Shown: piece after piece, positions 1-5,719 of the stretch | Layout: the number at the start of each line of letters is the position of its first letter | How positions within the stretch are numbered: position 1 is the first letter of the stretch | Virus record (IMG/VR): IMGVR_UViG_3300032092_000025 | Coordinates: 1 to 64,000 of that record | Source: a virus | Direction: 5' to 3' (one strand) | Length of the DNA: 64,000 nt | Notes under the pieces: generated by a model | Told to the model about the DNA's origin: nothing | What the model saw: the letters and a program-made list of their open reading frames with translations, nothing else | The model's database searches: none | Translations under genes and position numbers: made by a program

Positions 1-304
1 AAGAATCAATAATCGGTGTAAGAGCATCCAACCTTGATTGGTTGTTTTCCAAAAAGTCGTGATTTCCAATGATAATGATTGTCTTTGTAATTTTAGAACA
101 CTCATTAAGAACCCAAGCCACAAACTCAACAAGTTCAGGTGTCATTTGATTCTTACTATGGACCAAGTCACCGGTAAATACAATCCTATCAGGAGCAATT
201 TGTTTCCACTGTTCAAATGCCTCAATCAGAATTTTTCTGTATAGGTCGTGGTCTTTAAATAACCTGATATGTAAATCTGAAAAGTGTATTAACTTATTTA
301 TCAT
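1..304 (-). CDS. Mre11/SbcD-type recombination nuclease subunit, T4 gp47-like (partial)
   Basis: The 3' part of the gene lies beyond the left edge; about 101 N-terminal residues are visible. They carry the calcineurin-like metallophosphoesterase motifs in order: HFSDLHIR (residues 7-14), TGDLVHS (about 44-50) and GNHDFLENN (about 78-86), which supply metal-binding Asp, His and Asn. The family (T4 gp47, SbcD, Mre11) pairs with an ATPase (gp46/SbcC) to process DNA ends for recombination-dependent replication; the partner gene would be expected just outside the window. The ATG at 302-304 overlaps the stop of the upstream zinc-ribbon gene by 11 nt, so the two are translationally linked. It is the third gene of the minus-strand unit that starts at 1311. 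A different phosphoesterase is possible, but GNHD followed by a leucine-rich stretch fits the SbcD/gp47 group well. Confidence 0.85.
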   Translation of the reverse strand, partial: MINKLIHFSDLHIRLFKDHDLYRKILIEAFEQWKQIAPDRIVFTGDLVHSKNQMTPELVEFVAWVLNECSKITKTIIIIGNHDFLENNQSRLDALTPIIDS

Positions 305-530
305 CTGATTGTTCTTCATAGAACGGGTTAAAGTCGTTGTTTACGTGACCACACTTTTCACACATATAAGTTGGAAAAGGAACGTCAGTATCTTTTGGTG
401 TTGCAGTTAATAGTTTTGAAACTCGTTTGATAATTGTAACTTCTTTGAAGAACATGCTTCCGCAACTATCACAAGTGATTGTGGGTTGGCTTCTTAAATC
501 AATTTTTGGTTTCCCAAGGTCTAAATCCAT
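294..530 (-). CDS. Small zinc-ribbon protein
   Basis: A 78-residue protein with two CxxC knuckles, CDSCG near residue 20 and CEKCG near residue 57, about 33 residues apart. This is the layout of a four-cysteine zinc ribbon, and the tail is acidic (EEQSDDK). Zinc ribbons of this size usually bind nucleic acid or bridge proteins. Its place between a RecB-like nuclease and a gp47-like nuclease suggests a role in DNA replication or recombination, or in transcription, but nothing in the sequence decides which. It starts 13 nt after the upstream gene and overlaps the next start by 11 nt, so it belongs to the same operon. No more precise family is recognised. Confidence 0.7.
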   Translation of the reverse strand: MDLDLGKPKIDLRSQPTITCDSCGSMFFKEVTIIKRVSKLLTATPKDTDVPFPTYMCEKCGHVNNDFNPFYEEQSDDK

Positions 531-543
531 AATTTATTTTTAT

Positions 544-1311
544 TTAATTTTTTATTGTTTCTAACATTAGTTTTAATTCTGCCTGTACGTCTTTACAAGG
601 TATTATCTTGTAAGTGTCATTTACCTCATTTATCCATACAAGATAAAGATTACCTATTTTTAGATTGGTGTTCTTCTCTATGATGTGTTTGTATAAATGT
701 AGTTGTAAAGAATAGGTATTTATTTCACAAACGTCAAGATGTGATATTGGTGATTTAAAATTCTCCTTATACACGTTTTTTAGTTTAATCTCTTTGTTTG
801 TTTTATAGTCATAAATTTCTAACATACCTGACTTCTTATTATAAAACAAACAATCCACCATTCCCGCAATGCCATAATCTTCATCCGCAACTACAAACTC
901 CATCTTAACAGGAATCAAGTTGTTTTTAGCATCGTTATAGAATTTCTCAAATATTGTTACACACTTCTCAAAGTTTTCTTTGATAATGTCCGTCCCAAAT
1001 TTCTTTATGGAAACAGACGGGTCATATGGGAACACTTTATTATACCAAAAGTTCTCAGCATAGTTGTGAACCATCGACCCCTTTACGGTTGAGATATCCC
1101 TCTTTAAATCCCACTCATTAATTACATCTTCAACAAGAAGACCTCGCTTATCGGCGTAGGTTTGAGCAATATTCTCGGTATCAAACTTATTTTTGAATTT
1201 ACCTATGAATGTGGTTGCACTTGTGAATTCACGGTTATTCGCAAAGTATTTGTGGGGCTCGTCATAATACTTTATATGACTAAACTTATTTAATTCTATT
1301 ATTGTTTCCAT
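544..1311 (-). CDS. PD-(D/E)XK nuclease of the RecB/Cas4 type
   Basis: A 255-residue protein with the full motif set of RecB/AddB/Cas4-like nucleases: GSMVH (His82), KMEFVV (Glu138), GMVDC (Asp153), the catalytic EIYDYKT (Asp168, Lys170), and a later QLHLYK helix matching the QxxxY motif of the group. These nucleases use two metal ions to cut DNA, usually as exonucleases in end processing. Here the domain stands alone without helicase motifs, as is common in phages. Likely roles are recombination, end trimming or degradation of host DNA. It is the first gene of the minus-strand unit containing the zinc ribbon and the gp47-like nuclease, so a joint role in recombination is a reasonable inference. 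The start is an ATG with an A-rich leader. Only Cas4-like proteins with an iron-sulphur cluster would need extra cysteines, and those are not evident. Confidence 0.8.
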   Translation of the reverse strand: METIIELNKFSHIKYYDEPHKYFANNREFTSATTFIGKFKNKFDTENIAQTYADKRGLLVEDVINEWDLKRDISTVKGSMVHNYAENFWYNKVFPYDPSVSIKKFGTDIIKENFEKCVTIFEKFYNDAKNNLIPVKMEFVVADEDYGIAGMVDCLFYNKKSGMLEIYDYKTNKEIKLKNVYKENFKSPISHLDVCEINTYSLQLHLYKHIIEKNTNLKIGNLYLVWINEVNDTYKIIPCKDVQAELKLMLETIKN

Positions 1312-1326
1312 AGTATTTTTTTAAAA

Positions 1327-1352
1327 TGTAATCAATATTTTTCATGATTACA
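1327..1352. promoter_or_regulatory. Inverted repeat in the divergent intergenic region (possible operator)
   Basis: TGTAATCA and TGATTACA form a perfect 8-bp inverted repeat separated by 10 bp. It lies in the 66-bp gap between the divergent nuclease gene (start 1311) and the plus-strand gene at 1378, immediately before the plus-strand TATTTAT element. A 10-bp spacer without a T-run does not look like a terminator; a protein-binding dyad is more likely. Confidence 0.35.
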
Positions 1353-1355
1353 ATG

Positions 1356-1362
1356 TATTTAT
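1356..1362 (+). promoter_or_regulatory. TATTTAT promoter-like element of the gene at 1378
   Basis: Sense context CAATG-TATTTAT-CAATAAAATC, with 15 nt between the heptamer and the ATG. It is one of the set of same-orientation heptamers found at operon heads throughout the window. Confidence 0.5.
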
Positions 1363-1377
1363 CAATAAAATCATTTT

Positions 1378-1905
1378 ATGAAAAATTTATTCAACGATAT
1401 TTCCCAAGAGGAGAGAAAAAGAATTTTAGAAATGCATGAAAATGCTACAAAAAGAAATTATTTAACTGAACAGGGTGTAACCCCACAAGGTACCAATACG
1501 ACTGAATCCGCAGATAAAATAACCGCACTTAAAACAGATGAGGCAAAACGAACTAAATTTAGTTATATAGGTGATGTTGATATGAGAACATATTTTGGAC
1601 CTAATGTTTTGAAAACTGACCCTAATGAACCATCTTCTCAGGAATCTAGAGAAAAATATAATCTTTTTGCAGGTACGTTAAAAAATGCTTTGTCTTGGTA
1701 TGCTATGTACGGTAGAAACCCACAAACTAATTCATTATCGTCATCGGTTGAGGCAATTAATAAATTATCTAATGGATTTACCGATAGTTATGCGGCTTTG
1801 ACCGGTCAAGCCCCTTACACGGGTCAGGCACCTAAGTTAATGAAAGCCCCTGATTTGGACAAAAAATTTATAGAGATTTATAATAGACAATTGACAAGAA
1901 TTTAA
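1378..1905 (+). CDS. Hypothetical protein, possible virion-internal (head) protein
   Basis: A 175-residue protein of no recognised enzymatic family. The N-terminus is a charged helix with ISQEERKRILEMH (residues 8-20), followed by YLTEQG (residues 28-33). LTE-Q would fit the (I/L)xE cleavage rule of T4-type prohead proteases, so residues 1-31 could be a capsid-targeting propeptide; this is inference and the protease is not in the window. The rest is mixed and rather polar, with a run rich in Gly, Gln, Ala and Pro near residues 145-160 (two copies of TGQAP). It is monocistronic, with its own TATTTAT element and a strong terminator, on the strand opposite to its neighbours. Such single-gene units are typical of abundant accessory virion proteins. 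It could equally be an unrelated early protein. Confidence 0.6.
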   Translation: MKNLFNDISQEERKRILEMHENATKRNYLTEQGVTPQGTNTTESADKITALKTDEAKRTKFSYIGDVDMRTYFGPNVLKTDPNEPSSQESREKYNLFAGTLKNALSWYAMYGRNPQTNSLSSSVEAINKLSNGFTDSYAALTGQAPYTGQAPKLMKAPDLDKKFIEIYNRQLTRI

Positions 1906-1906
1906 T

Positions 1907-1935
1907 AAAAAAGGGGACGTTAAGTCCCCTTTTTT
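1907..1935. terminator. Bidirectional rho-independent terminator
   Basis: A GGGGAC/GTCCCC stem with a 5-nt loop (GTTAA) is flanked by an A-run on the left and a T-run on the right, so it serves the plus-strand gene ending at 1905 and the minus-strand gene ending at 1934. The stop codon of the latter overlaps the T-run. Confidence 0.85.
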
Positions 1936-2365
1936 ATTTAACTAATTCTACTTTATTAGTAAAGAACCCTTCACGTTTACCGTTTACTAAATCAAATCTT
2001 TGAGTAACTAAACTCATTTGATTGTCAATATTTTCAGTAACCAAGAAGTTATAGAATAATCCATCTTGTTCTGCATCTACATTTAGAATAGACTGTGTGG
2101 TAGGGATTATTACTTTGACATTAAAGACACTCTTCCATCCTTTATCATCGGACATGAAAATTACTTTTTTATCCAAATCAAAAACATAGGTTACGTTACC
2201 TGTGTATGTTACTATTGAGTTTACCGAATCTTTTTCAATTGCCTCGTGAAGTGAGATGTTACCAGGAAAATTGTAATTAGTCCATCTTTTAATCTTAACC
2301 TCAATAATCTGAGAATTAACAACCAAAGAAATAAGAATAAATAAAAAAGAGAGGATAGTTTTCAT
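1934..2365 (-). CDS. Small secreted protein with Bacteroidota-type signal peptide
   Basis: A 143-residue protein opening with MKT, a hydrophobic stretch LSFLFILISLVV and then NSQ at residues 17-19. This is a Sec signal peptide of the kind common in Bacteroidota, where cleavage typically falls just before or after Ser-Gln. There is no lipobox cysteine, so it should be released to the periplasm or beyond rather than lipidated. The mature part is beta-rich and ends in a short basic-acidic segment; no family is recognised. It is monocistronic, with a host-type promoter just upstream and a strong terminator. A phage protein sent out of the cytoplasm under a host-type promoter suggests a role while the phage alters the host envelope, for example superinfection exclusion or control of lysis. 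That is inference only. Confidence 0.7.
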   Translation of the reverse strand: MKTILSFLFILISLVVNSQIIEVKIKRWTNYNFPGNISLHEAIEKDSVNSIVTYTGNVTYVFDLDKKVIFMSDDKGWKSVFNVKVIIPTTQSILNVDAEQDGLFYNFLVTENIDNQMSLVTQRFDLVNGKREGFFTNKVELVK

Positions 2366-2387
2366 AGTTATGTCGTTTTTGGTTTTA

Positions 2388-2419
2388 CAAATATAACCAC
2401 ATTATTTTATTTCAACAAA
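2388..2419 (-). promoter_or_regulatory. Bacteroidota-type promoter of the secreted protein gene
   Basis: Reading leftward: TTTG (2416-2419), a 20-nt spacer, then TATATTTG (2388-2395), which fits the -33 TTG / -7 TAnnTTTG consensus. The predicted transcript starts near 2382, leaving a leader of about 16 nt before the ATG at 2365. Confidence 0.7.
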
Positions 2420-3301
2420 AAAATCGTCAATTTTTCCTTGTAAATCCGCAATGTCCTTATCTTCAGGCAATTTAATTACTTTGACTTTTCCGAATAACCT
2501 TCCACCATTTAGTTCGTGATATAACTTTATAGCGTTTTTCCAAGCATCTCCATCTAAAGCAATAACTATATTACAATTAGTCTTCTCATAAATAGTTTCA
2601 AATAATAACTTTGACATAGATTTTCCTAACATTGGTATTGAATTTGGTAAGAAAACTGCGTCAAACACACCCTCACATAAATAAATGTCTTTATCCCAAT
2701 CAATTAGACTTTCGTTGAATATAATTTTGTCTTTCTCAGCTTGGGGGTTTTTGTATTTGGACCTAGTTGTTTTATTCCAAGAACGAGCAATAAAATAGTT
2801 TGGTTTTCCATCTTTATCGAAGGAGGGTATAATAATTCTTCCCATAAAATCTCCTTGGTCGCAGAAACCTATTTTATATTTTTCTATAATTTCTTGACTT
2901 ATGTTTCGTTCTTTTAGGTAATTGATTGCTTGTTTGTATACAGGATAAACAGGGTTTGAATCCTTGAATTGTGTGTAACCGTCAGGTAATCTGAATTTTG
3001 GTTTTTTTGGTTCGGTTTTCTTTTCTTCTTCAGGTTTGAATAACGAATAGATTTTCTTTTGTTTTTTGGTTCCGAACTCGTCAATTAATTTTCCAAGCGC
3101 TCCGTGAGTTCCGTTTGAATCACCACAAGACCAACACTTATATACGTGTTTGAACACATTAACTTCCAAGTTACCCTTACCCTGACCTTCATCGCAGTAT
3201 GGGCAGTTAAAGGAATACTGACCCTTACTTTCGTAATGGAGTTTTTCTTTACCCAAGAAACCTCTTACGATATCTACAACTATGTCCTGTTCGTCTTGCA
3301 C
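2402..3301 (-). CDS. DNA primase (zinc finger plus TOPRIM)
   Basis: A 299-residue protein with the two domains of a DnaG-type or T4 gp61-type primase. Residues about 28-62 form a zinc-binding module with CPYC and CWSC. A middle part follows with a DnaG-like segment (GFCDQGDFMGRIIIP). A TOPRIM domain comes next, with LCEGVFDAV (the conserved glutamate) and IALDGDAW (the DxD pair). It makes RNA primers on single-stranded DNA and should act with the gp41-like helicase encoded at 31534-32913. Its length is close to T4 gp61 (342 residues) and well short of DnaG, with no helicase-binding domain visible. No in-frame ATG precedes the zinc finger, so the start is taken as GTG at 3299-3301. The host-type promoter lies almost on top of that codon, so the message may be leaderless. 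Confidence 0.88.
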   Translation of the reverse strand: MQDEQDIVVDIVRGFLGKEKLHYESKGQYSFNCPYCDEGQGKGNLEVNVFKHVYKCWSCGDSNGTHGALGKLIDEFGTKKQKKIYSLFKPEEEKKTEPKKPKFRLPDGYTQFKDSNPVYPVYKQAINYLKERNISQEIIEKYKIGFCDQGDFMGRIIIPSFDKDGKPNYFIARSWNKTTRSKYKNPQAEKDKIIFNESLIDWDKDIYLCEGVFDAVFLPNSIPMLGKSMSKLLFETIYEKTNCNIVIALDGDAWKNAIKLYHELNGGRLFGKVKVIKLPEDKDIADLQGKIDDFFVEIK

Positions 3302-3306
3302 AAATA

Positions 3307-3338
3307 CAAATATACATTAAAAATTAACACCAATCAAT
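3307..3338 (-). promoter_or_regulatory. Bacteroidota-type promoter of the primase gene
   Basis: Reading leftward: ATTG (3335-3338), a 20-nt spacer, then TATATTTG (3307-3314). The -7 box ends only 5 nt before the GTG start of the primase. Confidence 0.5.
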
Positions 3339-3363
3339 ATTCACAAGTTTTTACATACGGTTA

Positions 3364-3370
3364 TATTTAT
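3364..3370 (+). promoter_or_regulatory. TATTTAT promoter-like element of the gene at 3388
   Basis: Sense context GGTTA-TATTTAT-AATCATAAGT, with 17 nt to the ATG at 3388. It lies between the divergent primase and fibre genes. Confidence 0.5.
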
Positions 3371-3387
3371 AATCATAAGTTTAAAAT

Positions 3388-3618
3388 ATGCCGACAAATA
3401 TTGTTATCAGTGGTGTAACGGGACAATCCCCATATAATGTTTATGTTTGTGATGATTTGCTAACTAACTGTAGTTGGGTTTCAAGTTTTTCATCAGTTCC
3501 ATTCACTTTTGAGTTACCTACAATTTTTTTGGGGGAAACGGATTTTGCGGTCAAAGTTATTGACGGCAACGGATGTTCTGTAATAAAATATAGCGGTCAA
3601 ACTTATTCTGAATGTTAA
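3388..3618 (+). CDS. Small cysteine-containing fibre-associated protein
   Basis: A 76-residue protein that is a single beta-rich domain. It matches the first 75 or so residues of the 247-residue protein encoded at 9666-10409. Both read I-I/V-I-S-x-(I/V)TG near residue 6, then PY-x-(I/V)-Y-(V/I)-C, a second Cys about 7 residues later, LP near the middle, and further Cys near the end. The pattern also recalls the start of SprB-like repeats (ITGxxPYxxY). The function is probably structural, as a tip or adaptor module of the adsorption apparatus, because it lies 4 nt upstream of another fibre-like gene. The pair stands on the plus strand, away from the main fibre cluster, and may be a displaced or duplicated cassette. 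No enzymatic motif is present. Confidence 0.6.
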   Translation: MPTNIVISGVTGQSPYNVYVCDDLLTNCSWVSSFSSVPFTFELPTIFLGETDFAVKVIDGNGCSVIKYSGQTYSEC

Positions 3619-3622
3619 TAAT

Positions 3623-5068
3623 ATGAATAGTAGTCATTGTAGTAGCTCAATAACAAATTGGTCCTTATCAAGTGACGGTTCCGGAGATTATACAGGAACC
3701 TCAGCATCAACAACATTTATTTGTTTTAATTCTGCATCTATATTTTATGTTAACGGTGCTAAAGTCGGGTATTTTAATCCGAATACAAATTATCAGACAG
3801 ATATCAGTCTTATTCTAGGTGGTTCACCTAGCGAAATCGCTAACACGAATGATAAAGTATGGGTTTACACTGGAGGTACAGAATTAATTGAATTTAATTT
3901 GTTATTGTCACCGATATTGTACACCGCTCCTATGTCGGAATTTCCAAACTTAACCTATAGTAGGAATTTAACTTCAAGTGGTACTACCGCATTTAAAGGT
4001 TTAGGAGCATTGGACAATACAAGATTAGTTGGTGGTTCGGGTTCAACAATTTATTTACACACAATTACCGACTCAGGGTTTACAAGTGAATTACTATTTG
4101 TTTTACCTGAGTCTAGAACCATAAATGATGTTTCATACAATTCGCTCAAAAATACATTCGTAGTGGCCAGTATGAAAGCGGATAAGACTGTAAATTACAT
4201 ATCCGAATTTACAACAGGTGGTACCATTATTAACGATTTCAGTTTTGATAATACAACTTATTTAGAAATACTAAGTACTCTTGAATACTCTGGTAAAACA
4301 TATTTCACAGGTTTTGACTCATCAGGTCCTTCAACAACTTACGAAGTTGAGGTTGACATTTTTAACTCAGGATTTACTCAAGACTACGATTTCGGAGGTA
4401 TATCTTTTTCAGGATTTAGTCAATCACCTGGTTCTATAACATCATTTTTTAATTATTCCGCAGCAAGTTATTGTTTGTCAACAAATTATAGTACAACATC
4501 ACAATATGACGGAAATTACTCGAGTGGAGGAACATTTAATGGACAAACATTTTATGCCGGTAATAATGGTGGTGTAATTTATTATAACTCAGGTTCAACT
4601 CTATGGTGTTTATCATCATATCTTGGTGGACCGTGTATCTTATTCGGTGGTAATAGTTGTCAAAGTGAAACTCCTAATCTAAACGGAGGAATCTTTAGTA
4701 ATTCAATTTGTCCAACTCCAACTCCGTCACCAACAAATGACTGTAGTGTATTAGCGATTGACGCATTTTTTGATTGTGATATACCGATGCCAACACCATC
4801 AGTAACACCAACAATGACAGTAACACCTACATCAGGGTACACTTATCCAACACCAACTCCAACAATGACGATGAGTCCAACTCCGTCAGGTAATGTTTGT
4901 CAAAATGTAAATTTCTGTTTCACGGTTCAAAATGTCTCACCTTCACCATCACCAACACCTACGATGACACCAAGTAGTATGGCAGGAAGAAACACACCTG
5001 CTGGTGGAGTAGTAACTTTCACGACCATTAATGGTGAGGTGATTTGTCCCCCTTCTCAATTGGGGTAA
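3623..5068 (+). CDS. Putative tail fibre/adhesin with Pro-Thr-rich linkers
   Basis: A 481-residue protein. Residues 1-350 are Ser/Thr/Gly/Asn-rich and beta-rich with aromatic repeats, resembling a propeller or fibre domain that traces values along short segments (DNTRLVGGSGSTIY, NDVSYNSLKNTFVV). Residues about 355-455 hold three Pro-Thr/Ser-rich linkers (PTPTPSPT, PTPTPTMTMSPTPS, SPSPSPTPTMTP) alternating with short cysteine-containing segments. The C-terminus is a short hydrophobic domain. Pro-Thr linkers also occur in the 542-residue protein at 7972-9600, linking the two as parts of one adsorption apparatus. It starts 4 nt after the 76-residue gene, and its stop abuts the stop of the opposite gene with no gap. 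No secretion signal is present, so it is more likely a virion fibre than a host-surface adhesin. Confidence 0.6.
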   Translation: MNSSHCSSSITNWSLSSDGSGDYTGTSASTTFICFNSASIFYVNGAKVGYFNPNTNYQTDISLILGGSPSEIANTNDKVWVYTGGTELIEFNLLLSPILYTAPMSEFPNLTYSRNLTSSGTTAFKGLGALDNTRLVGGSGSTIYLHTITDSGFTSELLFVLPESRTINDVSYNSLKNTFVVASMKADKTVNYISEFTTGGTIINDFSFDNTTYLEILSTLEYSGKTYFTGFDSSGPSTTYEVEVDIFNSGFTQDYDFGGISFSGFSQSPGSITSFFNYSAASYCLSTNYSTTSQYDGNYSSGGTFNGQTFYAGNNGGVIYYNSGSTLWCLSSYLGGPCILFGGNSCQSETPNLNGGIFSNSICPTPTPSPTNDCSVLAIDAFFDCDIPMPTPSVTPTMTVTPTSGYTYPTPTPTMTMSPTPSGNVCQNVNFCFTVQNVSPSPSPTPTMTPSSMAGRNTPAGGVVTFTTINGEVICPPSQLG

Positions 5069-5674
5069 TTATTTCCAAAGTTGTTCTTGTTGCATATAAC
5101 CTAAACAACAGGTATAAGCATCTGACATATCAAAATTCTCTTTCTTGAGTGTTTGATTTTTTGTGTATTGCCATTTAATTTGAGGTTCTCTTTTGGCAAC
5201 CAATTCCCAAATAATCATTTTCTTATCAATGTCTTTTGGTAATCCACCAAACAATACAAACTTTTTCTTGTCGTTTTCTTTTACCAAATCAGGAAATGCA
5301 AATTTTCTTGAATTATACGTTGAAATGTATTCAGGTACCACACCTAATGTATCATATATTTCTTTTGAAATTAGAGTGTTAAACCTTAATAGGGTCTGTA
5401 TCGTATATACGTTATTTGAATTTAATAATGGTTCCTCGATTATAACCTTAGTTATACCTAAATTCTTATATTCAACTAATTTCTGTTTGAATATTTCCGC
5501 TTTCAGAAAAAGTTCCTTAATTTTATTTTCCTCTTTTGGTTTTGGGACAGGAGAAATGTGTGTTAATTCAAGTAATTCACCTGAAATCATATCAAAAAGT
5601 GCCCACCCAATAGTTTTCGTTGACACATCTAAACCCAGAACTTTCGGGTTATTCCTAATCTGTTGCTTTGCCAT
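5069..5674 (-). CDS. RuvC-like Holliday junction resolvase
   Basis: A 201-residue protein with the RNase H-fold core of RuvC-type resolvases and all four acidic positions: LGLDVSTKTIGWAL (Asp16), KVIIEEPL (Glu80/81), and FDMSDAYTCCLGY near the C-terminus (Asp182 and Asp185). The length is usual for RuvC (about 170-200). The expected role is to cut branched recombination intermediates before packaging, the job done in T4 by the unrelated endonuclease VII (gp49). It stands as a single minus-strand gene between convergent and fibre genes. The reading starts at an ATG with a short A-rich leader; I could not assign a clear promoter. Other RNase H-fold phage proteins remain possible, but the motif order favours a resolvase. 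Confidence 0.8.
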   Translation of the reverse strand: MAKQQIRNNPKVLGLDVSTKTIGWALFDMISGELLELTHISPVPKPKEENKIKELFLKAEIFKQKLVEYKNLGITKVIIEEPLLNSNNVYTIQTLLRFNTLISKEIYDTLGVVPEYISTYNSRKFAFPDLVKENDKKKFVLFGGLPKDIDKKMIIWELVAKREPQIKWQYTKNQTLKKENFDMSDAYTCCLGYMQQEQLWK

Positions 5675-5719
5675 ATATTAACTATGGTAATATAAACAAT
5701 CTAATTGTAAATAATTTCG

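Noticed and set aside
3302-5068. The plus-strand fibre pair as a diversity-generating retroelement target
   Set aside because: No reverse transcriptase, template repeat or adenine-rich variable repeat is visible in the window.
5193-5681. A 162-residue plus-strand reading frame
   Set aside because: It lies antisense to the RuvC-like resolvase, whose catalytic motifs are clear, and its translation has no motif. It is a shadow frame.
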